DNA of 64,000 bases from Linyphia triangularis (taxonomy: Eukaryota; Arthropoda; Arachnida; Araneae; Linyphiidae). The notes beneath the pieces were generated by a model. It was not told where the DNA came from and searched no databases. It was given only the letters and a program-made list of their open reading frames with translations. The position numbers and the translations under genes were made by a program. Of this stretch, positions 9,416 to 20,181 are shown one piece after another. Every line of letters begins with the position of its first letter. Position 1 is the first letter of the stretch. Where the stretch lies: the NCBI GenBank assembly GCA_963978545.1, contig OZ021729.1, positions 88,070,466 through 88,134,465 of the forward strand, in the 5' to 3' direction.

Positions 9416-12161
9416 GGTATACGTATAGGTTTCAAATCGCAAAAATTGGTGAAAATTGCCATTTTTTTTTTAATTGTCCTAAAATATGCGCCAAACCTTT
9501 AGCTAACAAGACATATCAAGATTGTAAAAAAAATCGCTATAATAAAAAAGTTTCAACACTTCTTCTAAATGTTGCTTGCAAAAAAAATTAGTTTCGTTTT
9601 AGCATATTCTTAGGCCTAATCGCTATTTTAGCAGATATTTCAATTTTTAAACCCTAATTAATAATTATTTTAAAAGCTTTTTTTTTAAGTTTTAATTCAC
9701 AACTAGCAACAGAGTTTAACTGTAACTGTATATCTGACTATAATTGTTTACAATCGTTTATTTACACGCTATCATATATCTTCACAATTCATCTTCAATT
9801 TACTCATTTTACCTGAAAACCATCCAAAATGGGCTCTAAAGTTCGAAGTAGACGCACTAAAAAAAGAGTTTTTGTTTTTAATCAATTTAAAAAAGCAAAA
9901 GAATCGGCAAATGTTCCAGTTCCTGAAAAGTCTGCTGAACCGAAATCTGCATCGCAAAATAAACTGAATAACCATATATCTAATGCACCTGCAAAGGATT
10001 CTCATTCTAAGAGTTTTATTATAGACTTAGACTGTTTCAGCATTCTTCTTTCCCAACTTTACTGTCCAGAATGCAATGCCAAGGAATTAGTAATCGAAGA
10101 AAATCCAAACAACAGAATTGGTTGTTCTGCAGAACTCAATCTGCTTTGCAGTAACTGTGGATTTATTAGTGCACCATGCTCAACGTCTAAGAAAACAGGG
10201 CACATATTTGATGTGAATCGTAGACTTGTTTACGCAATGAGACAACTTGGCTGCGGATATAACGAAGCCAGCCACTTCTTGAATGTTATGAACTTGCCTC
10301 CACCACCAAGTCCCTCAGCTTATAATAGTCATACTAAGTCACTGCTCACCGTTGTGAAAGGACTTTCTGAAGAAACTATGATCACAGCAGCATTTCGTGT
10401 CCGAAAGAAAAATAGTTCTTCAGACTGTGGCGCTTCCATCGACGGGACATGGCAGAAAAGGGGATTCTCTTCGTTGAATGGCGTAGTTACTGCTGTCTCC
10501 ATCGACACCGGCGAAGTCCTTGACGTGGAAGTAATGAGCAAAGTTTGTCATGGTTGTCGAAAGTGGAATTCTAAAGACAAGTCGAGTACCCGCTACAATT
10601 CCTGGAAAGCAAATCATGTGTGCCCAATTAACTATGAGGGATCATCTGGTGGTATGGAGCCTGTCGGTGCTGGAAGAATTTTCGAAAGGTCCAAGCTCAC
10701 AAAAGGGTTGGCCTACACACAATTTTACGGAGACGGGGACAGTAAAAGTTATTCGGCTGTCGTCGAACTCAACCCTTATCCTGGAAAGATCATTGTCAAA
10801 AAAGAATGTGTAGGTCACTACCAAAAAAGGTTGGGGACTGCTCTGCGAAAGTTGAAAAAAAGTCATCGAGGGATCGGAGGGCAAGGAAAGCTGACAGACA
10901 AGAAAATTGATAAAATGCAGAACTATTTTGGAATGGCACTGCGTAACAACACCTCATCTGTTAAAGAAATGTCAAAGGCAATATGGGCAACGTTTTACCA
11001 TCTGAGTGCAAAAGATACGCATCCTCTTCACACCAAATGCCCGACGGGAAAAGACAGTTGGTGTACTTACCAGCGTGCCAAAGCTGCGGGAAATCTTACA
11101 CTAAGTAAGTACAAACACCAGGGTGGCTTGCCATTGACACTTCTGAAAGTCATTAAGCCAGTGTACCAGCGACTAACAGATCCTACAATGCTTGAGAAGT
11201 GCTTACATGGAATGACCCAAAATGCAAACGAGAGTTTCCACAGCCTGATTTGGAAGCGATGTCCAAAAAGCAAATTTGCTGGGTCCAATGTCGTTAAGCT
11301 CGCCACCTATGATGCTGTAATGCACTTCAATGCAGGTTCCAAAACCGAACTAGAGCTTATGAAAAGATTAAACATTGCTCCTGGACATTTCATGACCACA
11401 GGACTCGAACAAAAGGACGAATTGCGTATTTCGGAGAGCATTCGCCAATCCACACCGCAGCAGAAGAAGCGACGCAAATGTTTGAGAGGTCTCAAAAAGC
11501 AAAAACAATATAAAAACAGCACCAAAGAAGGAAAGCCCTATGATGGAGGAGCATATTAAATTCTAAATATATAATAATTAATACAATATTAACAGTTTTT
11601 TTTATCAAAAATGCCATTTTAAAACTTTAAACTTGTTTTTCTCAGAACGTAGTTTTTTCTATTTGGCATTTCATTCAAACAGTAATAACTCCAGTTTAAA
11701 TAATATTTTTTTTAATTTGTTTTTTGCTGTACAATCTGCATACATTGTTGAATGTTTTGACCCTAAATACTAAGTGATTGGTAAAGAAATATATTTTTAA
11801 TAGAATTTTAAAAATAAGATTTCGTATAAAAAACATGGATTTTTCTCATGCATTCAGCTAAAGCAAGATATCACAAAATATACACACTGTATAATTATGT
11901 TTTTAGGGTCAAAACATAGAGCAGAGTATTCCACATTATTTAACACCAATATTGTATCTGTGGGTGAATTAGATTTTTTGTAATTACCGTTCAAAATTAG
12001 CCTAATTAATACAATTAATGTTAATTAATTAATAAAATTGAAGATTAAAAAAATATATATATATTGGAAAAATTTAAAAAGATAATGTACTTCACATTGT
12101 GCAAAAGTCTTATTTTTAAATTGAAAATTAAAAAAAAAATGTTGAAACCTATACGTACGCC
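9416..12161 (+). mobile_element. Complete Kolobok-type DNA transposon
   Basis: This 2,746-bp element is flanked by the target duplication TTAA (9412-9415 and 12162-12165). Its terminal inverted repeats read GGTATACGTATAGGTTTCAA at the left and, reverse-complemented, GGCGTACGTATAGGTTTCAA at the right. It encloses one uninterrupted transposase gene (9829-11559). TTAA duplications and a zinc-ribbon plus DDE enzyme are characteristic of the Kolobok superfamily. Intact frame and clear ends suggest recent activity. A deleted relative lies at 20295-20998. Confidence 0.9.
9829..11559 (+). CDS. Kolobok/Mutator-like-domain DDE transposase
   Basis: An intact intronless 576-residue protein with no stop or frameshift. 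Order of features: a basic, disordered N terminus (residues 1-60, RSRRTKKR); a zinc-ribbon with CPEC at 79-82 and CSNC at 107-110; then the RNase H-like catalytic core. Likely catalytic acids are D205 (SIDGTWQKRG), D302 or D304 (FYGDGDSKSY) and E468 (NANESFHS). A second metal-site candidate is CHGC at 240-243 with HVC at 263-265. The C terminus is Lys/Arg-rich. It resembles the family annotated as 'Mutator-like transposase domain' in many arthropods. The expected role is cut-and-paste transposition of its own element, acting on the TIRs and TTAA targets in the nucleus. The start is the first ATG of the frame, 413 bp inside the left end. Domestication is unlikely because both TIRs remain. Confidence 0.92.
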   Translation: MGSKVRSRRTKKRVFVFNQFKKAKESANVPVPEKSAEPKSASQNKLNNHISNAPAKDSHSKSFIIDLDCFSILLSQLYCPECNAKELVIEENPNNRIGCSAELNLLCSNCGFISAPCSTSKKTGHIFDVNRRLVYAMRQLGCGYNEASHFLNVMNLPPPPSPSAYNSHTKSLLTVVKGLSEETMITAAFRVRKKNSSSDCGASIDGTWQKRGFSSLNGVVTAVSIDTGEVLDVEVMSKVCHGCRKWNSKDKSSTRYNSWKANHVCPINYEGSSGGMEPVGAGRIFERSKLTKGLAYTQFYGDGDSKSYSAVVELNPYPGKIIVKKECVGHYQKRLGTALRKLKKSHRGIGGQGKLTDKKIDKMQNYFGMALRNNTSSVKEMSKAIWATFYHLSAKDTHPLHTKCPTGKDSWCTYQRAKAAGNLTLSKYKHQGGLPLTLLKVIKPVYQRLTDPTMLEKCLHGMTQNANESFHSLIWKRCPKSKFAGSNVVKLATYDAVMHFNAGSKTELELMKRLNIAPGHFMTTGLEQKDELRISESIRQSTPQQKKRRKCLRGLKKQKQYKNSTKEGKPYDGGAY

Positions 12162-12165
12162 TTAA

Positions 12166-12905
12166 TCACAGACGTTATGCTTGTTATAAAATTTCATATG
12201 CTTTAAAGCAATTTTCCGGCCGTAATTGTGGCGGAAACAATAAAGCATTAGGTCTATGGACCACTGACGGACATACAGACAATTCTCTCATAAGCTGCAA
12301 CCTCAACAAACCTATATTTTAATTATATTTGTATTTTTCCGTCCTTTTTTCGTTTGTTTTCCATCTCATTCTCTTCTGAAACAAACACATCGCTAGCCAC
12401 AACCAAAAAACGGCTTCATTAACCATAAAGAACCCCGCAAAAACAAATCCTGGTTCCGCGCGACGACCAAGACAAAGCGACCTACGAAAAACGAAATCCC
12501 AGTGAAAGCGATTCCTTTGTGTCTTATAAGCAACACTGAAATGCCTTGTTCTCGGGTAATTGAGTGCGCCAGAAAGACAGGGCCAAGCGTTGTTTTGGCA
12601 CTCCGAAACCTCACACAAAAAAAAAAGAAAAAAGGGAACTGTGAAATGGAACTTTGACGAAGTGCTGACGTCTAATGGATGATAGGGAGCAGTTGTCGAG
12701 ATTTATTCGTGGGTCATCCGATGAGGATCTTGGAATGGGTTGTGTGTTGTGTCTGGAGTGGATTTATTGGATGTGTAATGGGTGCATTGTTCGCTGGATA
12801 ATATTGAGTTGGTTTTATTATTTTGAAAACTCTTGCGAGTAATTAAGATTGTTTTTAGACGTAATATTTTACTTTCAATTACTTTTATGTTAACATAAGG
12901 TAATG
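12166..12905. other. Unique-looking non-coding DNA
   Basis: It is less A+T-rich around 12300-12760. Overlapping minus-strand frames (12319-12618) have no recognisable domain and no splice context I can defend. I see no RNA gene or inverted ends. Confidence 0.5.
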
Positions 12906-13154
12906 GTCATTTTTTTACCCTGGGCCTTAAGCCCAAGGGTATCGTTTTCAACTGGGAAAAAGTGTGGTCCGGTATCCGTCCACAATTGATGTTTGCGCAT
13001 GCGCAGGAGAGGCATTGTGTGCGCATGCGCCTGCTTGTATAAAAAGATATGCATGCTGATTTTGTTCAGTTGTATTGATATATCGATGTTTAATAAAAAA
13101 AAAAAAAATCAAATAATAATAATAAAAAACATTTTATAATAGGCTTGAACTTAA

Positions 13155-13400
13155 CCCCTTGACAAACGAATAAAAGTTTGTGCAGTGAATATTCACGGAT
13201 TAGTTCAAAGATCACTACCAGCAAAGTTTGACGATGCGATTTTTTTTTTATCGGTACTGATGAAAGGAGTATAGCATCGTTAACAGTCGAAACAAAACAG
13301 TATCGATGCACGACCGAAACAGATAATCTAATAATATACTGCCCGGTGTTTACCGAAGACAGTTATTGACGTCTCGTAGTCGTCATTGTGTGTCAAGGGG
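13155..13400. mobile_element. TTAA-flanked MITE (piggyBac-like), nested
   Basis: A 246-bp element with tips CCCCTTGACA and TGTCAAGGGG, flanked by TTAA at 13151-13154 and 13401-13404. The paralogous MITE at 20182-21105 shows the uninterrupted site (GGACTTAAAGCCC), an empty-site confirmation. C-rich tips and TTAA duplications fit piggyBac-type elements. Confidence 0.88.
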
Positions 13401-13418
13401 TTAAGGCCCAGGGTAAAT

Positions 13419-13597
13419 GGCCGACCAAACGGTACAGTGGTTAGCGTGCTAGCTTCTAGACCGCGAGGTTACGGGTTCCGAGTCCCGTGCTTGGCATGGG
13501 TGTTTGTAAATGTATGTTGGGTTGTCTAATGACGAATGTTTCGGCGCATTGTAGCCCTCTTGTTGCTGACGGCGCCAGATAATCTAAATACAACCAA
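13419..13597 (+). mobile_element. tRNA-derived SINE, family 1, copy 2
   Basis: Full length, beginning GGCCGACCAAACGG, with B-box GGTTCCGAGTCC and tail ACAACCAA. It is flanked by an exact 12-bp duplication CCCAGGGTAAAT (13407-13418 and 13598-13609). The duplicated target is the end of the older MITE, which dates this SINE as the later insertion. Confidence 0.93.
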
Positions 13598-13774
13598 CCC
13601 AGGGTAAATCCTAAGCCGATTTTATTTGTTTTCTTTAATGTTATGTTTAGAAAGTAATTTCAATTTCGAAGCAGCAAATTAGTTTTAGCGTTGAACCTTT
13701 CTGTTCGCAAAATACATTAATGTAGGATCATTTACCAGTTGTTGTTGGTGTTGTTGTTGTTGTTGTACTCCCGA

Positions 13775-14070
13775 CATCAAAAAAGTGGTTTAAAAAATAT
13801 GTATGCCTGGGTGTCCGTGGTCAGCAGCATAACTCTCCAACGAATTGACCTACGATGTTCAAATCTGAAGTATGGGTTAGCGGTGGCAATGGTACCTACC
13901 ATTAAGGTTTTCCTCGAAATCGCGCATGCGTATAAGGTAGATAACTACCTTCAAACAAAAAATTATGTTTTTCAGTAGTTGCTAAAAAACCGGTTGTAAC
14001 TATTTTGATCCAAATCACTGAGGTGATACCTGTTAAGGTGTTCTATACAATGAACGTGAATTGATACGTC
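13775..14070 (-). repeat. Family Y dispersed repeat, partial copy
   Basis: Reverse-strand homology to family Y: ATGTTTTTCAGTAGTTGCT, TATTTTGATCCAAATCACT and GTGTTCTATACAATGAACG correspond to the central block of other copies. It is truncated at both ends and has no coding frame. Confidence 0.6.
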
Positions 14071-14378
14071 TAAATATATTTTATTTATTTCGGTTTAAAC
14101 AATTTTCGCAACAGGAAAGAGTTTTAACAATAACAAGTTAACATTTGACAGCACTACAGAGTGAGTTAGACAATGAGTGAGTCAGCGATCTCTTATTGTA
14201 ATATACATACAGTAAAGGCTTCATACGACTCTAAATAGTAAATATTTACTTAAGAATTCACTGAATTTAAATATTAATTCCTAATCAATATTTGAAATCA
14301 ATTTTACCATTAATTGAGTTTTCTCGTATACATAATGCTAGTGCGAAATGCAATTAGAACAGATATGAAAGTCCATAT

Positions 14379-15032
14379 TAAGTGAGAGGCTACTGTAATT
14401 TTACATACCTCATCGAACATAATTCTGAATTTTTTTATAGAATGTAGAGAAATGTTAGTAGATCACATGAATCCACGGGTCTGCCGAAGCAAAAATGGCC
14501 GATACTATTCAAACGTCGACTTAAGCGTTGAACTAAATATGATTGCCAAATAAGTCCTAACTTGTTAAAAATGAACATGCTTTTTTTTTGTCTGGTTATC
14601 TACCCCTCTTAAATTTTCAATTAAGAAGATTACTGTCGATTTGTCTTTTCCTGACGCCAAGTTCTTCCATCTTTTAAAAGTGAGCCAAGTTGGCAACAAA
14701 TATTACGTTTTCAGTGACGTAATATTTATCGCCAACTTGGCTGACTTTTTTAAAAGCTGGAAGTTATTTTTCGCCAGAGAATAAATATCGTCTGCACTCT
14801 TCCTAATTGTAAATTATGGAACAGTGGGTCGCCAAATCAGAAGAATTCTCATTATTTGGTAAGTTATGACATATATTTGACATTAGGATCTAGTTCAACT
14901 AATTCAAAGTTTCGGCCAATTCTGCCCCAGAAGACCAATGGATTCATGATCAACTAACATTTATCTGCATTCAAAAAAAAAAGAAAAATGGTCGATGAGG
15001 AGCCTAAACTTGCAAGTCGCCTATCGGACTAA
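14379..15032. mobile_element. Large foldback element, copy A
   Basis: About 650 bp forming two inverted arms around AGCCAAGTTGGC... / ...GCCAACTTGGCT near 14685-14745. Outer tips are GTGAGAGGCTACTG and, inverted, AAGTCGCCTATCGGAC. The arms share CATCGA, ATTCTGAAT, GATCACATGAATCCA and GAACTAAAT-type blocks. It is homologous to 19242-19903 and, as a half, to 31662-31885. No protein is encoded. Foldback form suggests a Tc1/mariner-type MITE or dimer (inference). Confidence 0.75.
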
Positions 15033-15876
15033 TAAGTATTTCATCATTTTAATTTAATTTCAGTTAACAAAACCGAATCTCTGGCACTTCCAGACCTTAT
15101 TTACTCATTCACACCACGTGTTTCAACCATGAGAAAGCATTCCGAGCACCCACATGTCGGAACCCAACAAAAGGTACATCATCCTCCCCCGCCTGGAAAT
15201 TATTTTTTCGAAATATCCCCGTATCTGGCAGAACGTGCGAGGACTCGACGAATTCTCTGGCTGACCATCCATCGGCTCAACAAATTCGATTCGAACGCGC
15301 TTCAGAAGCCGGATTTTTTTTTTTTTTTTTTTTTTTAAGAGGGTCGAGCGAGGCAAGAAAAATGTATTTGTTATTCCTTCCGTGTTATTGGTTAGGTAAG
15401 AAAATAATGTGATTGTAAATTGATTCTCTGGATTTGGCGTAAAGTCACGTAACACTGGGCGGAGTGGGAGTTTTTTTTTTTTTTGGGGGGGGGGTGAAGG
15501 ATGATGAAACTATGAACTGCTCGGATGATGTGTGATGAGAATATATATTTCATTGGACTTTTATTTGGGCGGTTGGTGGTGAATCCGTGAGATTTCGACC
15601 GGAAATGTAGACTTATTTATCTAGGGGGAGGTGAGAAGAGGGGGGGGGGGGGTCACGGTATGGGAAGAGTTTGATATTCATCATTGCGGTTTTTTGAAAA
15701 ACTGGGTGTTTTTTTTTGTTGGAATGTAAGTTTGGGAGCAGAAAAAATAGTTCGATGTTCGTACAGATTTAAAAAGAGATAGGCATCAATCATTAAGCGT
15801 TTTTTTTTGTGTGTGTTTCAATGTCAAAAATAGCAAGAAATTTAATAAACGTTATGGGTCATTGGATGTCAAGTGG
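15033..15876. other. Non-coding stretch with T- and G-runs
   Basis: It contains unique sequence at 15060-15310, then poly(T) at 15315-15336, poly(T)/poly(G) at 15471-15493 and poly(G) at 15640-15651. The frames over 15123-15455 are opposing-strand shadows with no domain. Confidence 0.5.
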
Positions 15877-16135
15877 GAGGCACTATACTAAACTTCAACT
15901 TAACTTGACATCACTAGACGGTAGATCGTCACAGTGCTCATAGGCATTTAATCCATTTTGGCGGGGTGAAAGCATAACGTTCGCCAAACCACAAGCCTGT
16001 AGAGAACAAAAGGCTATAAGGTTTGGCGAGAATTATGTCTTCACTCCGCTAAAATGGATTAATTGCCTATGAGCACGGTGACGATCTACCGTCTAGTGAT
16101 GTCAAGTTAAGTTGGAGTTTAGTATAGCATGCCTC
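15877..16135. mobile_element. Foldback MITE with ~115-bp arms
   Basis: Left arm 15877-15990 and right arm 16020-16135 are near-perfect inverted copies around a ~29-bp loop. Shared blocks include ACTTAACTTGACATCACTAG, ACGGTAGATCGTCAC, TGCTCATAGGCA and ATCCATTTT, and both arms end at CGCCAAACC next to the loop. Tips are GAGGCA. The transcript would form a long hairpin. There is no gene. Confidence 0.85.
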
Positions 16136-16349
16136 TTTTTTAATATAAGCTCTGGAGAAAGTGATAAAAGATGCTGACATTAATAGAAGGGGTTCGATAT
16201 TCAATAAATCAGTACAAATTCTGGCGTATGCCGATACTATTGACATAATTTCAAGATTCTCAACTGATCTGGGTGCAACCTTTATGGCATTGGGAAAAAA
16301 AACACACACACCTAGAGTAAACAAAATATCGCCATAATACTCAACTGAG

Positions 16350-16430
16350 ATTATACAAAAAGAAAATTCGAAGTAAAAAATAAATAGTTTATATTCCTAC
16401 CGTTAGATGGAAATGGAGCACTGTAAGGAA
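16350..16430 (+). repeat. Short dispersed repeat shared with 32583-32645
   Basis: AAAAAATAAATAGTTTATAT, then AGATGGAAATG and GCACTGTAAG, recurs at 32583-32645 in the same orientation. It is a remnant of an unidentified element. Confidence 0.6.
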
Positions 16431-16439
16431 TTGTGTGGA

Positions 16440-18428
16440 AGTATTTTTTCGAAATAATATGGTTAGGAGATACTCCATATTTATAAATTGATTTTTTTTT
16501 TTTAAATTTATTTATTTAAATTTTATTTTTACTGTGCATTTTATGTATAATATTTACTTAAATTTAATTCTTACTAAGTAATGCATTTATATTATAACCC
16601 TTCATCATAATCGAAGTAATATGAGTACAAAAAGTGTTTCAAAGGCACTCCATACATTTGGGAATTTAAAAAAAAAAAAATCTATACTAAACTTTAATTT
16701 ATGTAAATTATTTTTTATCTAAATTTAATTTTGACTTGTTATTTTATATGGATAACTCTACTCGATGTAAAAAAAAAAAAAAAAAAAAAAAATTAGGTAT
16801 ATTTTTCAAAATATTGACGAAAAATTTTAAAATAGTTATTCAGATACACTTAGGATAAAATACTTTTTTTGTGTGCTAATTTTAGGAATTTTATCGTTGG
16901 AAAGATTTTTTTAAAATTATTTGCTTTTGTCTAGCAAGTTTTTTTTTTTTTTTTTTGACTAGCACTATAACGAATAATAATGTCTCAGATTTCATACAAT
17001 GAAACCCTTTGCCCAGAAAATTAATCGCAAATTCTATCAAATATATCACCCTAAAAGCATTTTTCACGTCTATAATTTCTCACAAAATTACTTTTTTACA
17101 CCAACAGCAGAACTGCAGGTGTCGCACTGCTCAAAAAAAAAAAAAATTCAAACTGTTCAGGTCAACCAATTTTCACTTATGCCATTTTTATTTTCAACAT
17201 ATAACACATGACACTCCATTTTTTTCCCCCTATAATTTTTCTTACTATTCCATAAAGTGCTTCTTTATAAATAACAACATCTAAAACCGAACAAAAGCCA
17301 GCTGCTTAAAGAATTTTAGAAAGCCTTTTACTAAATAAAACAAATTAAACCCCCCCTTTTTAAGAAGAATTATCCACGCTCTGTGGCAAATTGGCCTTTG
17401 GGCCGTGCATAACGCCATTGTACGGCGCAACACAGCTGAAACTAGTCGTCCGTTAAGGCGTTTTTAAAGCGGAAACTTTTTCAGTAAGTGAATACATTTT
17501 TTTTTTTTTTTATCTCCGTAAAGACTTCATAAAGCCCTTATTTCAGGGGTTTCACTCTCTAAAATGAGAGTTTATGAAGTTCTTTTCCAAGAGTTGGAAG
17601 TCTAAGTTCATTATACTCAACATGCGAAGTGTAAGGAGTAGTTGGGTTAAGCTTCAAGTGATACAGATTAATAATTCAATTACAGTTACGGTCGTTAATT
17701 AAAGTCTTATTCGGCGGTTTTATTAGATTTATCATGGCGAAATTGTGAGCTTGGCATCTTCTCCGTTTCGCATTCTTAGCATGGAGCTTTTAATTCTATT
17801 AATTCAACAGAGATATTTGACATAAATAATTTTAGTATATGGTTAGCTTAATTTATATACTTGGAAAGTTAAATGAATTATAACTGCTGTATGCGGTCCG
17901 ACAAACCGAGAGTCATTTCTTGTGGAATGCTTCTACCACCTAAAATATTGCATCTATGGCTTTTATTTTAATTTTTCTGATAATATGTTTCTTAAATTTT
18001 AAATTTATTTTCATCTATTAGTTTTGCACATCGATATAAATAAACAACTGGATAGACTGCTTAACCCTGGGAAAATGAAGACGTTGTCAGATGCCGTTGG
18101 TGGGATAAAAAATACGGATTGCCGAGGATTGAAAATAAAATTTTAGGTTGTACACAGCAGAAATGTCAATAGTAGACCTTAATTAATAATAATGTGCAAA
18201 AAAATATATACTGTAGCATTTTACAAGGTGTTTCACATTCCCATCCAACTATAAAAGTGAACTGTGATTGGTTAATCTTCCCACCAGCTTCGCAATCCCC
18301 GGCGCGTTTTTCTCTTTTCACTGACAATGGAGCAGTCTATCCAGTTGTTTATCTATATCGATGGTTTTGCACAGTATGAATCAAATGTTGCCCTTGTGCC
18401 AAAATTATCAAACCGCCCAATCGCAGCA
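16440..18428. other. A+T-rich non-coding stretch
   Basis: It holds several homopolymer runs (for example poly(A) at 16769-16790 and poly(T) at 16940-16956). No gene, tRNA or terminal inverted repeat pair was seen. A block around 17380-17470 is more GC-rich and looks unique. Confidence 0.5.
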
Positions 18429-18432
18429 TTAA

Positions 18433-18658
18433 CAACTTAGCTGCAGGTCTCGTGCCGGCGCGAGACGCGGGGTGTACGATGAGGGACCGATCTCGCGCCG
18501 GTGCGTGATATTTTTGATTTCTTATTTTTTTATTTTAATTTCCTTATACATGCAAATGGTACTTAATAACATTTGAATCCTTTTTAAACAAATAAACAAC
18601 AAAAAAGAAAGTTGGCTTCTGACTGACTCCCATGTTCAAGACACTGGCAGTGAAGTTG
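18433..18658. mobile_element. TTAA-flanked MITE with GC-rich palindrome
   Basis: A 226-bp element flanked by TTAA (18429-18432 and 18659-18662). Ends read CAACTTAGCTGCAGGTCTCG at the left and, reverse-complemented, CAACTTCACTGCCAGTGTC at the right. The left subterminal region contains the near-palindrome GTCTCGTGCCGGCGCGAGAC (18448-18467), and CTCGCGCCGGTGCGTGA follows at 18492. It is strikingly CpG-rich for this DNA. Probably piggyBac-like; no gene. Confidence 0.78.
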
Positions 18659-19241
18659 TTAAAGGTTAACAACTCCCCTCTGGTTTTTCAATTAAAAAAA
18701 CCCATTATGTTTTTGTCATGAAATACTAAATTTTTTGTTCTGTTTAAAAATACTTCGAGTCATTTGTCGAGTCGTGTAGTTAAAAGAGAAAACTGGATAT
18801 TTAAAAGAGGGGAGAGTTAACGGCCATTGTTCAGCTGTGCCAACCTTGATAGACATCGTGCCTGTAGTTGGTCGTCTTCTTTTTTAATTGTGTATTTATA
18901 ATTTGGCATCATTTAATGACTGAAATATTCCTAGAAACTTGAAACATTAGATGACCTTGGGACAAAAATACTACCGACATGGATAATTTATGAACAAAAA
19001 AATTCACCATTATGGTAAGTACAACTACAAAAATTTGAGAGAAAATTTACCACCGACCATTCAAATTTGTAAAAATTATTTCAGCAAAAAATTCCGATTC
19101 CCACAAAACAGTCTTTTTTAAATTAGGAAGCACTCGGGGGGGGGGGGGGGGATAATTTTTGATCGAATTCATGTAACTCGACTAATCTTAACAAGAACCT
19201 TCGACTAATGCATGACAAATGTCTGCAGCATTTAATACTTA

Positions 19242-19903
19242 TAGACTGAGAGGCGACTGCAATTTTTGGACCCCATCGAACATCATTCTGAATTTTTTTA
19301 TAGAAATTAGAGAAAAGTGAGTAGATTACGAATCCACTGGTCTGCCGTGGCAAAAATGACCGAAACTGGTCAAAATTCGACTTTTAATAAGTTGAACTAA
19401 ATCCAATTGCCAAATGCGCCATAACTTGCCAAATAATGAGCATTTTTTTTATTTGGTAACCCTCACTCTTTAATTTTCAATTAAGAAGGCTGCAGACGAT
19501 TTGAATGTGTGGCTATGGCTTACTTGCATCTTTCACAAATGAGCCAAATTGGTGATAAACATTACGTACCTGATGACGTACCTGATGTCACCAATTTGGC
19601 TTACTTTTAAAAGATACAAGTTTTCCGAGACATAGATCAGAAATCGTTTGCGCTTTTTCTCATTGAAAATCAAAATGAAGTGGGTTGCCAGAGAAATAAG
19701 TTTGTTCTATTTTTGGCAAGTTATAACACATTTGGCAATCGGATTATAGTTCAACTCGTTCCAAGTCGATTATTGTTCAGTTTCGGCCATTTTTGCCACG
19801 GCAGACCAGTGGATTCCTAATCTACTCACTTTTCTCCAATTTCTATAAAAAATTCAGAATGATGTTCGATGGGGGCCAAAAATTGCAGTCGCCTCTCGGA
19901 CTA
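19242..19903. mobile_element. Large foldback element, copy B
   Basis: Arms of ~310 bp face each other around 19545-19610. The tips are GACTGAGAGGCGACTGCAAT and, reverse-complemented, GTCCGAGAGGCGACTGCAAT, each next to a TA. Inner blocks AGCCAAATTGGTGA and TCACCAATTTGGCT are exact inverted copies. It is homologous to 14379-15032 but better preserved. No coding frame. Confidence 0.82.
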
Positions 19904-20181
19904 TTAGGCTTAACGAATTGAAAATCGACTTTGGGTCATTAATCCTGCTACTTCAGGTGTTACAGTTTGATATGGATAATCATCTCTACGGGACCTTTCA
20001 CATCTTTCTGCGAGATTTGTAGTTTAGCGTAGGATTGTAAACAGCAGGCAGATATTGTAGAAGTTTCTCGCTGCATTTAGCGCAGAGTGAATGATGGCTA
20101 TAAGTACTGTAACAGTTATGCAAGAAACTTTAACTGTTTAATGGAAAGGCGTCATTTTAGGTTTGTCCCTATAAGTTGATA

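Larger units (their letters stand above)
12914..13609. mobile_element. MITE with perfect 17-bp TIRs, interrupted by two later insertions
   Basis: The ends are TTTACCCTGGGCCTTAA (12914-12930) and its exact reverse complement at 13401-13417. A TTAA element (13155-13400) sits in the right TIR region. A SINE (13419-13597) then inserted at the right end, duplicating CCCAGGGTAAAT. Without these, the MITE is ~260 bp. It contains two copies of GCGCATGCGC. A second copy is at 20182-21105, where a deleted Kolobok is inserted. Superfamily is unclear. Confidence 0.82.

Noticed and set aside
12319..12618. Overlapping minus-strand frames in a less A+T-rich block
   Set aside because: No domain, no splice-site evidence, and two frames compete for the same DNA.
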